Assembly (NCBI GenBank): GCA_020073485.1
Contig: JAIQFB010000022.1
Coordinates: forward strand, 97,714-161,713
Direction: 5' to 3'
From: Terriglobia bacterium
Lineage (GTDB): Bacteria; Acidobacteriota; Terriglobia; Acidiferrales; UBA7541
DNA: 64,000 nucleotides
Shown: in pieces, positions 26,084 through 34,269 of the stretch
Layout of the letters: the number at the start of each line of letters is the position of its first letter
How positions within the stretch are numbered: position 1 is the stretch's first letter
Made by a program: the position numbers and the translations under genes
The notes under the pieces: model-generated
The model's database searches: none
Told to the model about the DNA's origin: nothing
What the model saw: the letters and a program-made list of their open reading frames with translations, nothing else

Positions 26084-27316
26084 TCAGCGCGCCCGCTGCG
26101 TTTCGGGAATTTGCCGCGCCGGACTGCGCAGCGCGCGAAGCTGGTCGAGAATGCGATGCGCCGCGTCGATCTTGGGCATGCGCGGAAAGGCCTGCTCGCT
26201 GCCGTCGCGCGCGTACAGCGTGATGACGTTGGTATCGTGATCGAATCCCGCGCCTTCGGCGGTCACGTCGTTGGCGACGATCAGGTCCGCCTGCTTGGAT
26301 TCCAGCTTGCCGCGCGCGTGCCGCGCCACATCGCTGGTCTCCGCCGCGAATCCGATAATGATCCGCTCGCCCTTGGCGCGCGCAGCATCGGCCAGAATGT
26401 CGGGAGTGGATTCCAGTTCGAGGGTCAGATGTTCGCCGGTGCGCTTGATTTTCTTGGCCTGCGGCGCGACGGGCCGGTAATCGGCCACGGCTGCGGCCAT
26501 GATCAGCGCGGTGGCGCCTGCAAAATGTTCGAGGACCGCGCGGTGCATCTGCTCGGTGCTGCGCACGCAAACAAATTCAACGCCCTGCGGAGGATCGAGC
26601 CGCGTCGGCCCGCTGATCAGGATCACACGCGCGCCCCGCCGCACCGCCGCCTGCGCCAGCGCATAACCCATTTTCCCGGAAGAGCGATTGGTGAGATACC
26701 GCACCGGGTCCAGGTCTTCGCACGTCGGCCCCGCGGTCACGACCACGGTTTCATTTTGCAGATCGTGTTCGATGCCCAGCCGCGCACATACCGCTTGCGC
26801 GATGGCGTCAACCCCGGCCAGCCGTCCCGCCCCCGTCATGCCGCAAGCCAAGTAGCCTTCCTCGGGCGCAACCACATGCACGCCGCGCGCGCGCAGCGTC
26901 TCGATATTTTCCTGCGTCGCCGCGTGCTCCCACATGTTGACGTTCATCGCGGGAGCCACAACCACGGGAGCAGTGGTCGCCAGATACAGCGTGGTCAGAA
27001 AATCATCGGAGATCCCGCGGGCCATCTTCGCAATGACATTCGCAGTCGCGGGAGCCACCACGAGCAAATCAATGCGCTGCGCGACGGCGATGTGCTCGAT
27101 CGCGCTCTCCACATTGGCACCGCCCGACTCGCCGCTAAACAGGTCGGTAATTACTTTTTGTCCGGTAAGCGCTGCGAACGTGAGGGGGGTGATGAACTCC
27201 TGGGCGCTGCGGGTCATCACCACTTGCACATCAATGCCTTCCTGCTGGAGCCTGCGCACCAGTTCGGCGGCCTTGTAGGCCGCCACGCCTCCGGAGACAC
27301 CGAGTGCGACACGCAT
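26084..27316 (-). CDS. coaBC: Bifunctional phosphopantothenoylcysteine decarboxylase/phosphopantothenate-cysteine ligase
   Basis: Carries two consecutive steps of coenzyme A synthesis. In the 410 residues the N-terminal half is the FMN-dependent CoaC (GVSGGVAAYKAAELVRRL at 8-25, the catalytic His in SAIEHIAVAQ, APAMNVNMW near 121, and the CGMTGAGRL flap), and the C-terminal half is CoaB (VTAGPTCEDLDPVRYLTNRSSGKMGYA near 190). ATG 27316 follows the rpoZ stop by 16 bases. Its presence next to rpoZ, gmk and priA is a frequent bacterial arrangement. Confidence 0.95.
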   Translation of the reverse strand: MRVALGVSGGVAAYKAAELVRRLQQEGIDVQVVMTRSAQEFITPLTFAALTGQKVITDLFSGESGGANVESAIEHIAVAQRIDLLVVAPATANVIAKMARGISDDFLTTLYLATTAPVVVAPAMNVNMWEHAATQENIETLRARGVHVVAPEEGYLACGMTGAGRLAGVDAIAQAVCARLGIEHDLQNETVVVTAGPTCEDLDPVRYLTNRSSGKMGYALAQAAVRRGARVILISGPTRLDPPQGVEFVCVRSTEQMHRAVLEHFAGATALIMAAAVADYRPVAPQAKKIKRTGEHLTLELESTPDILADAARAKGERIIIGFAAETSDVARHARGKLESKQADLIVANDVTAEGAGFDHDTNVITLYARDGSEQAFPRMPKIDAAHRILDQLRALRSPARQIPETQRAR

Positions 27317-27332
27317 GAATGCTTCCGGCGCC

Positions 27333-27578
27333 CTATTCCTTGCGCCGTTTCCCTTCCTTGTCGTCGTTCTCGCCCGGGATCACGGGCAACTGATACTCGA
27401 GCACGCCCGCGCTGAGTTCCTCGACCGCCACACGAGTGGGCTTATGGGACCGCGGATTCGCCACCAGCGGCATGGCTCCCAACATCAACTGCCTTGCCCG
27501 CCGCGCCGCTACCACGACGAACGCAAACTTGCTTTCCGGTGCCTGGCTCTCGACCGTCATAAAATCGTCATCCTCCAA
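27333..27578 (-). CDS. rpoZ: RNA polymerase omega subunit
   Basis: An 81-residue subunit that stabilises the beta' chain. It shows the omega pattern with KFAFVVVAARRARQLMLGA at 17-35, PRSHKPTRVAVEELSAGVL (about 42-60), and a charged tail. It starts inside the end of gmk, overlapping by 11 bases, in the usual gmk-rpoZ order. The ATG at 27560 is a possible alternative start. Confidence 0.88.
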   Translation of the reverse strand: MEDDDFMTVESQAPESKFAFVVVAARRARQLMLGAMPLVANPRSHKPTRVAVEELSAGVLEYQLPVIPGENDDKEGKRRKE

Positions 27579-28197
27579 AAGATTCCAGAATCTTGCGCGC
27601 GCGCGCGCTCAAGCAGCTTCGCAAACAGCGGGCCGCCACCGCGATCGCCTGTACTTCGCGCCCGGCGCGCTCCACGTCGTCGTTCACCACGAGAAAATCG
27701 TACTCCGTATACCGCTGCATTTCCTGCTGCGCCCGGTTGAGCCGCCGCTGGATCGCTTCCTCCGGATCCTGATCGCGCGTTCGCAGCCGCCGCTCGAGTT
27801 CATCCCTGGCCGGCGGAAGAATAAAAATGGCCACCGCCGCGGGCAATTTCTTTTTTACCTGTTCGGCGCCCTGCACGTCAATCTCAAGGACCAGGTCGAG
27901 GCCCTTACGTTGCGCCTCGTCCAGCCAGCGGCGCGGCGTGCCGTACCAGTGCTTTCCGAAGACCCGCGCATATTCCAGGAATTCGCCCTGGGCCGCCATG
28001 CGCTCAAATTCGGCTTCGGATACAAAATCATACCATTTTCCGGCGCTTTCCGTGGCCCGGGGCGGCCGCGTAGTGCAGGAAATGGAAAACATCGTGCCCG
28101 GCACTTCCAGCATCTTCAAAACGAGCGTGGATTTTCCCGATCCGGACGGCCCGGAAACGATGAACACCAGCGGCTGCTGTACCTGTGCGAGCGTCAT
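27568..28197 (-). CDS. gmk: Guanylate kinase
   Basis: Phosphorylates GMP to GDP. 209 residues with the P-loop GPSGSGKSTL near 16-25, the GMP-binding SCTTRPPRATE and YDFVSEAEFERM, and the lid VLEIDVQGAEQVKKK near 103-117. The start overlaps the yicC stop by four bases and the end overlaps rpoZ, indicating one transcript. The C-terminus is about ten residues longer than in E. coli. Confidence 0.95.
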   Translation of the reverse strand: MTLAQVQQPLVFIVSGPSGSGKSTLVLKMLEVPGTMFSISCTTRPPRATESAGKWYDFVSEAEFERMAAQGEFLEYARVFGKHWYGTPRRWLDEAQRKGLDLVLEIDVQGAEQVKKKLPAAVAIFILPPARDELERRLRTRDQDPEEAIQRRLNRAQQEMQRYTEYDFLVVNDDVERAGREVQAIAVAARCLRSCLSARARKILESFGG

Positions 28198-29123
28198 TCG
28201 ATGTTGAGCGCCTGTTCGCGGAGTTTCTCGATGTCCGATTTGATTTCCAGGGCCAGCGTGGTGATCGCCAGGCCCTCGGCCTCGACGCCGGGAGTTTTGG
28301 AAAGAAGAGTGTTCGCTTCGCGCTGCATTTCCTGCAGCAGAAAATCGAGCTTCTTGCCGGTTTCGCCCGCGCCGGAGAGCAATTTCTGGAATTGCTCGAC
28401 GTGGCTGTGCAGCCGCGCGAGTTCCTCGCTGACGTCGCTGCGCTCGGCCAGCAGGGCGGCTTCCTGGGCCAGGCGCGCCGGATCGATTTGTACGCCGCTC
28501 AGCAAATCCTGCAAGCGTTCCGCAAGACGCCGCGCAAACGCGGGGCGCACCAAGACCAGCAGCCCCTCAATCTCCTTCGTGCGCGAAGAAATTCGCCCCA
28601 GAATACCGTGCATCTCCCTGGTCAGAGACTCGCCTTCGGCCCGGCGCATGGTTTCGAGGCGCTGCAGCGCTTGCTGCAGGCACTCGTCGATCTGCGCGCC
28701 GAGCTTTTCCTGCACTTCCTCGCTGTGCAGTTCGCCGGCGTCCCCGGGAGCGGCCACCACGCCGGGCAACCGGAACAGAGCGATCAGGTCCGGCTCAGTC
28801 TTGATGCCGAATTCGCCGCGCAATTGCTCCACGGCCTTCATGTATCCCGCGGCGACTTCCCGGTTGACTTCAATCCCCGCGGTGCCGGAGGTTTCGTGAT
28901 ACACGTTCACATCTAGGTGCCCGCGGCGGATGCGGTCCCGCACCGCCTGCCGGATACGCGACTCAAATACCTCGAAGCCGTCGGGCATGCGCAGGTGCAG
29001 GTCCAGAAACCGGTGATTCACGCTGCGCAAGTTGATGCGCACGGCGGCGCCTTCGCGCTCGACGCGCGCCTGCGCGAACCCCGTCATGGAATGTATTCCT
29101 TCGGTTTTCATCGCCGCCTTCAT
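28194..29123 (-). CDS. YicC-family protein (putative endoribonuclease)
   Basis: A 309-residue member of the YicC/YloC family, recently linked to RNA cleavage. The N-terminal signature is SMTGFAQARVEREG near residues 12-25 with NLRSVNHRFLDLHLRMP, and the C-terminal DUF1732 part shows AERSDVSEELARLHSHVEQF and GKKLDFLLQEMQREANTLLSK. Start at 29123 overlaps the ABC exporter stop as ATGA, so it is translationally coupled. yicC followed by gmk and rpoZ is the standard order. Confidence 0.92.
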   Translation of the reverse strand: MKAAMKTEGIHSMTGFAQARVEREGAAVRINLRSVNHRFLDLHLRMPDGFEVFESRIRQAVRDRIRRGHLDVNVYHETSGTAGIEVNREVAAGYMKAVEQLRGEFGIKTEPDLIALFRLPGVVAAPGDAGELHSEEVQEKLGAQIDECLQQALQRLETMRRAEGESLTREMHGILGRISSRTKEIEGLLVLVRPAFARRLAERLQDLLSGVQIDPARLAQEAALLAERSDVSEELARLHSHVEQFQKLLSGAGETGKKLDFLLQEMQREANTLLSKTPGVEAEGLAITTLALEIKSDIEKLREQALNIE

Positions 29124-30982
29124 CCCTTGGCCCCCGGCACGGGAGTGTTCGCGGGAGCCGTCACGTCGTCGGTATCGGCAAATTGCATTTCGTAAAGCCG
29201 CGCGTAGGTCCCGCCTTTCGCGAGCAACTCCTGGTGCGTTCCCGTTTCCGCGATGGTGCCATCTTCCAGCACAATAATTTTATCGGCGCGGCGAATCGTG
29301 GAAAGCCGGTGCGCGATCACAAACGCCGTGCGGCCCATCATCAGGTTGGAAAGGGCGCGCTGCACCAGCATTTCGGATTCAGAATCGAGTTCCGACGTCG
29401 CTTCGTCCAGAATCAGGATCGGCGAATCTTTCAAAATCGCGCGCGCGATGGCGATGCGCTGCCGCTGCCCGCCGCTCAAGCGCTGTCCGCGGTCCCCCAG
29501 CATGGTCTGGTAGCCTTTCGGCAATTCCAGAATGAAATCGTGCGCCAGCGCCGCTTTCGCCGCCGCTTCCACGCGGTCTTGCGGGAGTCCCGGGCGGCCG
29601 TAGCAGATATTGTTCCAGACCGTATCGTTAAACAGGATGGTCTCCTGCGTGACGATGGCCATTTGCTCGCGCAGCGAGCGCAGCGTGACTTCCCGAATGT
29701 CTTGACCGTCAAGCCGCAGCGAGCCCGAAGTGACCGGATAGAAGCGCGGCAACAAATTCACCAGCGTGGTTTTTCCGGCGCCGCTCGATCCCACAATGGC
29801 GATCACTTCACCGACTCGCGCGTTCAGCGAAACGTCGCGCAGGATGGGCGTTTCCGGGTCGTATCCGAAACTCACGTGGTCAAATTCAACGCCTTGCGAG
29901 AACACAGGCAGGGCGGGCACGCCGGGTTCCACGGCGGGCTCTTCGGCAAGGTTGATGTACTCAAACGCCTTGGCCGTCGCGCCAAAAGCCTGCTCGAACT
30001 GCTGGTAGACGGTGCCGAGCCCCTTCACCGGTTCGTAGGACTTAAACAGGGCATACACAAAGGTGACGAAAAGCCCCTCGGTCATCGCGCCCGTCTTGAT
30101 CTGCACGCGCGCGTACATCAGCACCAGCACAATCACCACCGCGCCCAGAAAATCCATCGAAGGCGAAGTGGCCACGACTGAGCGAATCCAGCGCACGTTC
30201 TCGCGCAGCAGCCGTTGCGCCGACTGCCGGAATTTGCCGATTTCGAAATCCTCCATCCCAAACGCTTTCACCACGCGGTTGCCGCTGACGGTTTCCTCCA
30301 GAATCTGGCTCAATTCGCCGATCCCGGTCTGGATTTTTTCGGTCGAGCGCCGGATCTTCCGGCCCAGAGTCCGCACCGGCCACACGACCAGCGGAAGCAG
30401 CACAACCGAGCCGAGCGTCATCTTCCAGTTGGTGATCAGCAGGACGGCCAGCAAAAAAAACAGCGTGAAAATGTGGCGGAACCCGAGGGCAAGGTACTCG
30501 GAGAACGTGTTGCGCACGCGCTCCACGTCGTTGATCACTGTGGAGAGCAGCCGCCCGGTGGGCTGGTGTTGAAAAAAGCCGATGGGCTGGCGCAATATCT
30601 TGGCGTACACATGGTTCCGGAAATCGGTGACGCCCGCAATTCCCGCGTACTGCACCAGAAGGTTGCCCACAAATTCCGAAAGCCCCTTCCCGATGTACAC
30701 CACGAGAATGGCGATCGCAAACAAGGTTCCGACGCTGTGAATACTCGAGGGGAGAAAGGAATTCAGGTAAATCGCCGTGTGCGTGAAGGGGTTTTGGATG
30801 AGTAGGAGCCGGTTGTCGGGCGCGCCGGGTTTCAGCACACGGTCAAAAATCGGCGTAATCAGCAGCGCGATGAGGCCTTCGCCAAGTCCGACCACCGAAA
30901 GGCACACGACGCCCGCGATGAGCCGAAATTTATACGGCTTGATATAGTGCAGCAGCCGCCCGAATTCTTCGCGCTGGTTCAA
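29120..30982 (-). CDS. ABC transporter, fused permease/ATPase (MsbA-like)
   Basis: Half-transporter of 620 residues working as a homodimer in the inner membrane. Six membrane helices lie in residues about 15-320. The ATPase has GSSGAGKTTLVNLLPRFY Walker A near 395, the Q-loop IVTQETILFNDTV, the LSGGQRQRIAIARA signature near 500, ILDEATSELDSESE Walker B and the HRLST switch. The size and helix pattern match MsbA, which flips lipid A, and the lpt genes in the same run support a lipid role (inference). The ATG at 30982 begins MNQREEFGRLL. Confidence 0.9.
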   Translation of the reverse strand: MNQREEFGRLLHYIKPYKFRLIAGVVCLSVVGLGEGLIALLITPIFDRVLKPGAPDNRLLLIQNPFTHTAIYLNSFLPSSIHSVGTLFAIAILVVYIGKGLSEFVGNLLVQYAGIAGVTDFRNHVYAKILRQPIGFFQHQPTGRLLSTVINDVERVRNTFSEYLALGFRHIFTLFFLLAVLLITNWKMTLGSVVLLPLVVWPVRTLGRKIRRSTEKIQTGIGELSQILEETVSGNRVVKAFGMEDFEIGKFRQSAQRLLRENVRWIRSVVATSPSMDFLGAVVIVLVLMYARVQIKTGAMTEGLFVTFVYALFKSYEPVKGLGTVYQQFEQAFGATAKAFEYINLAEEPAVEPGVPALPVFSQGVEFDHVSFGYDPETPILRDVSLNARVGEVIAIVGSSGAGKTTLVNLLPRFYPVTSGSLRLDGQDIREVTLRSLREQMAIVTQETILFNDTVWNNICYGRPGLPQDRVEAAAKAALAHDFILELPKGYQTMLGDRGQRLSGGQRQRIAIARAILKDSPILILDEATSELDSESEMLVQRALSNLMMGRTAFVIAHRLSTIRRADKIIVLEDGTIAETGTHQELLAKGGTYARLYEMQFADTDDVTAPANTPVPGAKG

Positions 30983-31072
30983 TGAAATCCCAAGTCCCCC
31001 GGAAGCCCCACGCCAATCGCGAGCTAAGGTACGCTACGAATCGCCTGCACGTTTGTCAAGCCAACGGAATTT

Positions 31073-31147
31073 GTAGGACAGGCACTCTTGCCTGTCCTCA
31101 CATGATCTTGCCCCACTCGCGGGGACAGGCAGAAGTGCCTGCCCTAC
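31073..31147. repeat. 25-bp inverted repeat overlapping the rapZ stop
   Basis: Arms 31073-31097 and 31123-31147 match over 22 of 25 bases around a 25-base loop. The arm core is GGCAGGCACTTCTGCCTGTC, itself partly palindromic. The outer end of the right arm contains the TAG that ends rapZ. Confidence 0.65.
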
Positions 31148-32019
31148 TTCGCCAAATCCCGATGCACAACCTTGGACGAATACTTGTGCTTCTGCAGCGT
31201 CTTCCGCACGGATTCAGCCATCATCACCGAGCGATGCCGCCCGCCCGTGCACCCAAACGCGATGGTCAAATAACTCTTCCCTTCGCGGATATAGTGCGGG
31301 ATCAGGTAAATCAGCAATCCCTCGGCGCGCCGCAGGAATTCCGCGGTTTGCGGAAACGAACGGATATAGCGCGCCACGCGCGCGTCGCGCCCGGAAAATC
31401 TGCGCAACTTGGGAATAAAATGGGGGTTGGGCAAAAAGCGCACATCGAACACCAGGTCGGCTTCCGGCGGAATCCCGTACTTGTAGCCGAAGCTCACGAC
31501 CGATACCAGCATCGGCCGGCGGTCGGTCTTCTGGAAACGGCTCGTGATGAGCTGCCGCAACTCATGGACGTTGAACTTGGTGGTGTCGATGACCACGTCC
31601 GCAAGCTTCCGGATCGGCTCCATCAGCACGCGCTCGCGCCGCAGTCCTTCCAGGACCGGGCGATCGTGCCCCAGCGGGTGCGGACGCCGAGTCTCGCTGA
31701 ACCGGCGCAGCAGGGCCTCTTCGCTGGCGTCGATGAACACCAGCGTCGCGGGCTGTTCCGCGCGCAACTGGCGCAGGATGGCGGGAAGCTGCTCCAGTTG
31801 TCCGCCCTCGCGGGCGTCCACCAGTAGCGCGGCGCGCTGGATTTGCCCGCCGGCCTGCATATGCAGTTCGCTGAATGTGGGAATCAGGGCGACGGGGAGA
31901 TTGTCGACGCAGTAAAAACCCAGGTCTTCAAATGTTTTGAGAACGGTGCTTTTGCCCGAGCCGCTGAGTCCGGTGAGGATCACCAGTTGCCGGGCGTCGC
32001 GCGCTGGTCGGCGCTTCAC
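31144..32019 (-). CDS. rapZ: RNase adapter protein RapZ (P-loop, YvcJ family)
   Basis: Nucleotide-binding protein of 291 residues that in enterobacteria directs RNase E to the small RNA GlmZ to control amino-sugar synthesis. Markers: LTGLSGSGKSTVLKTFED Walker A near residues 15-32, DLGFYCVDNLP, RRPHPL near 110, SFGYKYGIPPEADLVFDVRFLPNPH near 178, and CTGGRHRSV near 255. It lies ten bases after rpoN, as in proteobacterial rpoN operons. Its stop codon falls inside an inverted repeat, so the natural C-terminus may have been altered there. Confidence 0.95.
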   Translation of the reverse strand: MKRRPARDARQLVILTGLSGSGKSTVLKTFEDLGFYCVDNLPVALIPTFSELHMQAGGQIQRAALLVDAREGGQLEQLPAILRQLRAEQPATLVFIDASEEALLRRFSETRRPHPLGHDRPVLEGLRRERVLMEPIRKLADVVIDTTKFNVHELRQLITSRFQKTDRRPMLVSVVSFGYKYGIPPEADLVFDVRFLPNPHFIPKLRRFSGRDARVARYIRSFPQTAEFLRRAEGLLIYLIPHYIREGKSYLTIAFGCTGGRHRSVMMAESVRKTLQKHKYSSKVVHRDLAK

Positions 32020-32029
32020 TGGCGCCGGC

Positions 32030-33541
32030 CTAAACCTTTACCCGGCGCTGGTGCGTGCTGGGAATGCGGAGGTCTTCGCGGTATTTGGCGACGGTGCGCC
32101 GGGTCACGTGGATTCCGGCATCGTCGAGCTTTTTGGCGATCAGGTCGTCGGTGAGCGGGTGAGCGGTATCTTCTTCCTCGATCATTTTCTTTACCAGCCG
32201 CTTCAACGTCTGCAGCGACATGTTGTTGCCTTCGGGGCCGTTAACCGACTCCGAAAAGAAGGATCGCAATTCGATGACGCCCTGCGGGGTGTGCGCATAC
32301 TTGCTCGATACGGCGCGGCTCACGGTCGAGGGATGCACGCCCACTTCCTCGGCCACTTCCTTGATCATCATCGGCTTCAGCTGGTCGGCCCCATGATCGA
32401 GGTAATCGGCCTGGCGCTGAATAATAATCTGGCAGACTCGCAGAATGGTGTGCTTGCGCTGCTCGATGCTCTTCATCAGCTGCAACGCGGCCGTAAAGCG
32501 TTCCTTCACGTAATTGCGGACCTCGCGGTCGGCGGCGTCGCGCGCCAGCAGCCGGCGGTAGACGGGCGAAAGGCGCAATTGCGGCACGTCGTCATCGTTC
32601 ATGAATACTTGCCACTGGTCGTCCACCTTGCGGAAGTACACGTCCGGCTCGACCAGGCGGGGCTGCGTCTTGTTATAGCGCAGGCCGGGGCGCGGATCGA
32701 GTTTCTTGATCACGTCCACGGCGCGCTTCACCAGTTCCACGGGGCGATTCAGCGCCCGCGCGATTTCCTTCAGCTGGTTGGCCTGCAAGAGCCGCGCCAG
32801 GGGTGTTTCCGCACTCATCTCCTCGGCTTCGCTCGCCGCCAACGGGCGCTTGGGGAGGCATTCGGAAACAATCTGCTGCGGCAGGGTATTTTGTCCATCC
32901 AGGGTGCGCAATTGAGTCAGCAGGCATTCGCGCAGGTTGCGCGAGGCCACGCCCAGTGGATCGAATTCCTGAACCACCGCGAGGGCCTCCTCGACGTCTT
33001 CCATCGAGTACTTGCCGTTCTGCGAAATCTCCTCGAGCGAAGCGGTCAGGTAGCCGTTCTCGTCCAAGTTGCCGATGATTGCGTCGGCGATCTCGCGCAC
33101 TTGGTCGTTGCAGACCGTCACGCTCAACTGCCAGGTGAGGTGTTCGGCAAGGCCCTGCGCCGAGGAAAGAAACTTATCGAACGACGGGCGCTCGATGGTT
33201 TCCTGTTCGCCGCGCTCCGGGTTGCCGCCTCCGCTGTTCAGGTATTGGTTGAAGAACGAGGCCACATCGAAATCTTCGAACGGGCTGGGGGGCTCGGTCG
33301 CGGGGACTTTTTCCGTTTCCGCTTTCAGGAAGGCTTCCGTGCTGTAATCCTCGCTGGTGACCGGGTCGTCGGACAATTCCTCCAGCATCGGGTTCTCGAC
33401 CATTTCCTGATTGATCATTTCCCGGAGCTCGAGGCGATTCAGCGCCAGCACGCTTACCATCTGGACCAGGCCAGGGGTAAGGATCTGCTTCTGTGCGACC
33501 CTCAGGTGTAGTTTTGGCTGCAGCCAGCTCATGGGTGTCAA
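32030..33541 (-). CDS. rpoN: RNA polymerase sigma-54 factor
   Basis: Sigma-54 of 503 residues, used with NtrC-type activators at -24/-12 promoters. Region [22 protein letters not shown] near the N-terminus, Gln-rich as usual. A core-binding region follows, then the helix-turn-helix [20 protein letters not shown] near 395-415, and the RpoN box [14 protein letters not shown] sequence ([12 protein letters not shown]) near 480. It overlaps lptB by four bases. No hpf or ptsN gene follows; rapZ comes directly. Confidence 0.95.
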   Translation of the reverse strand: MTPMSWLQPKLHLRVAQKQILTPGLVQMVSVLALNRLELREMINQEMVENPMLEELSDDPVTSEDYSTEAFLKAETEKVPATEPPSPFEDFDVASFFNQYLNSGGGNPERGEQETIERPSFDKFLSSAQGLAEHLTWQLSVTVCNDQVREIADAIIGNLDENGYLTASLEEISQNGKYSMEDVEEALAVVQEFDPLGVASRNLRECLLTQLRTLDGQNTLPQQIVSECLPKRPLAASEAEEMSAETPLARLLQANQLKEIARALNRPVELVKRAVDVIKKLDPRPGLRYNKTQPRLVEPDVYFRKVDDQWQVFMNDDDVPQLRLSPVYRRLLARDAADREVRNYVKERFTAALQLMKSIEQRKHTILRVCQIIIQRQADYLDHGADQLKPMMIKEVAEEVGVHPSTVSRAVSSKYAHTPQGVIELRSFFSESVNGPEGNNMSLQTLKRLVKKMIEEEDTAHPLTDDLIAKKLDDAGIHVTRRTVAKYREDLRIPSTHQRRVKV

Positions 33542-34263
33542 TTCAAACGGAAATGATCTCCGAGATATACCCGGCGGACTTCCGAATTGCCGCTCAGGTC
33601 CGCCGGAGTCCCGGCGGCGAGTACTTTGCCGTTCTGCACGATGTAGGCGCGATCGGTCACGCTCAGCGTCTCCCGCACCTGGTGATCGGTAATTAGGACT
33701 CCGATGCCTTCCAGGCTTAAATCCTTGATAATCTTTTGTATATCCACCACCGTCAAAGGGTCGATGCCGGAAAAGGGCTCATCCAGCAGGATGAAGGCGG
33801 GCTCCAGCACCAGGGACCTTGCAATCTCCAACCGCCGCCGCTCGCCGCCGGACAGCGTGTAGGCCCCGTTGTACCGGACGGTCTCCAACTTCATCTGCGC
33901 CAGCAACTCCTCAAGCCGATCGCGCCGCTGCTCTGCCGTCAGAGGAAGCGTTTCCAGGACAGCGACCAGGTTTTCTTCAACCGTGAGCTGGCGGAAAACG
34001 GAAGGCTCCTGGGGCAAATAACTGATCCCGCTGCGAGCCCGGAGGTACATGGGGAGGTCGGTGATATCGTCCCCGTTCAAGAGGACGCGCCCGGAGTCCG
34101 GCCGGGCTAAACCTACCAGAATATAAAACGTCGTCGTCTTCCCAGCGCCGTTGGGCCCCAAAAGCCCTACCACTTCGCCTTGACTAATCTCCATGTCGAG
34201 GTCATCAACGACTTTACGCCCTTGATACGACTTACTGAGCTCGACCGCCTGGAGCTTGAGCAT
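33538..34263 (-). CDS. lptB: LPS export ABC transporter ATPase LptB
   Basis: ATPase of 241 residues that powers lipopolysaccharide extraction by Lpt[19 protein letters not shown]alker A near residues 36-52, [19 protein letters not shown]-loop region, [15 protein letters not shown] near 136 and [11 protein letters not shown]alker B near 159 are LptB-typical. It lies between the LptC/LptA fusion and rpoN, the same order as in proteobacteria. LptF and LptG are not in this window. Confidence 0.94.
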   Translation of the reverse strand: MLKLQAVELSKSYQGRKVVDDLDMEISQGEVVGLLGPNGAGKTTTFYILVGLARPDSGRVLLNGDDITDLPMYLRARSGISYLPQEPSVFRQLTVEENLVAVLETLPLTAEQRRDRLEELLAQMKLETVRYNGAYTLSGGERRRLEIARSLVLEPAFILLDEPFSGIDPLTVVDIQKIIKDLSLEGIGVLITDHQVRETLSVTDRAYIVQNGKVLAAGTPADLSGNSEVRRVYLGDHFRLN

Positions 34264-34269
34264 GCCACG

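Noticed and set aside
26076..26570. Upstream extension of the glycosylase frame over coaBC
   Set aside because: It is an Arg-rich out-of-frame reading of coaBC; the glycosylase fits the ATG at 26075.
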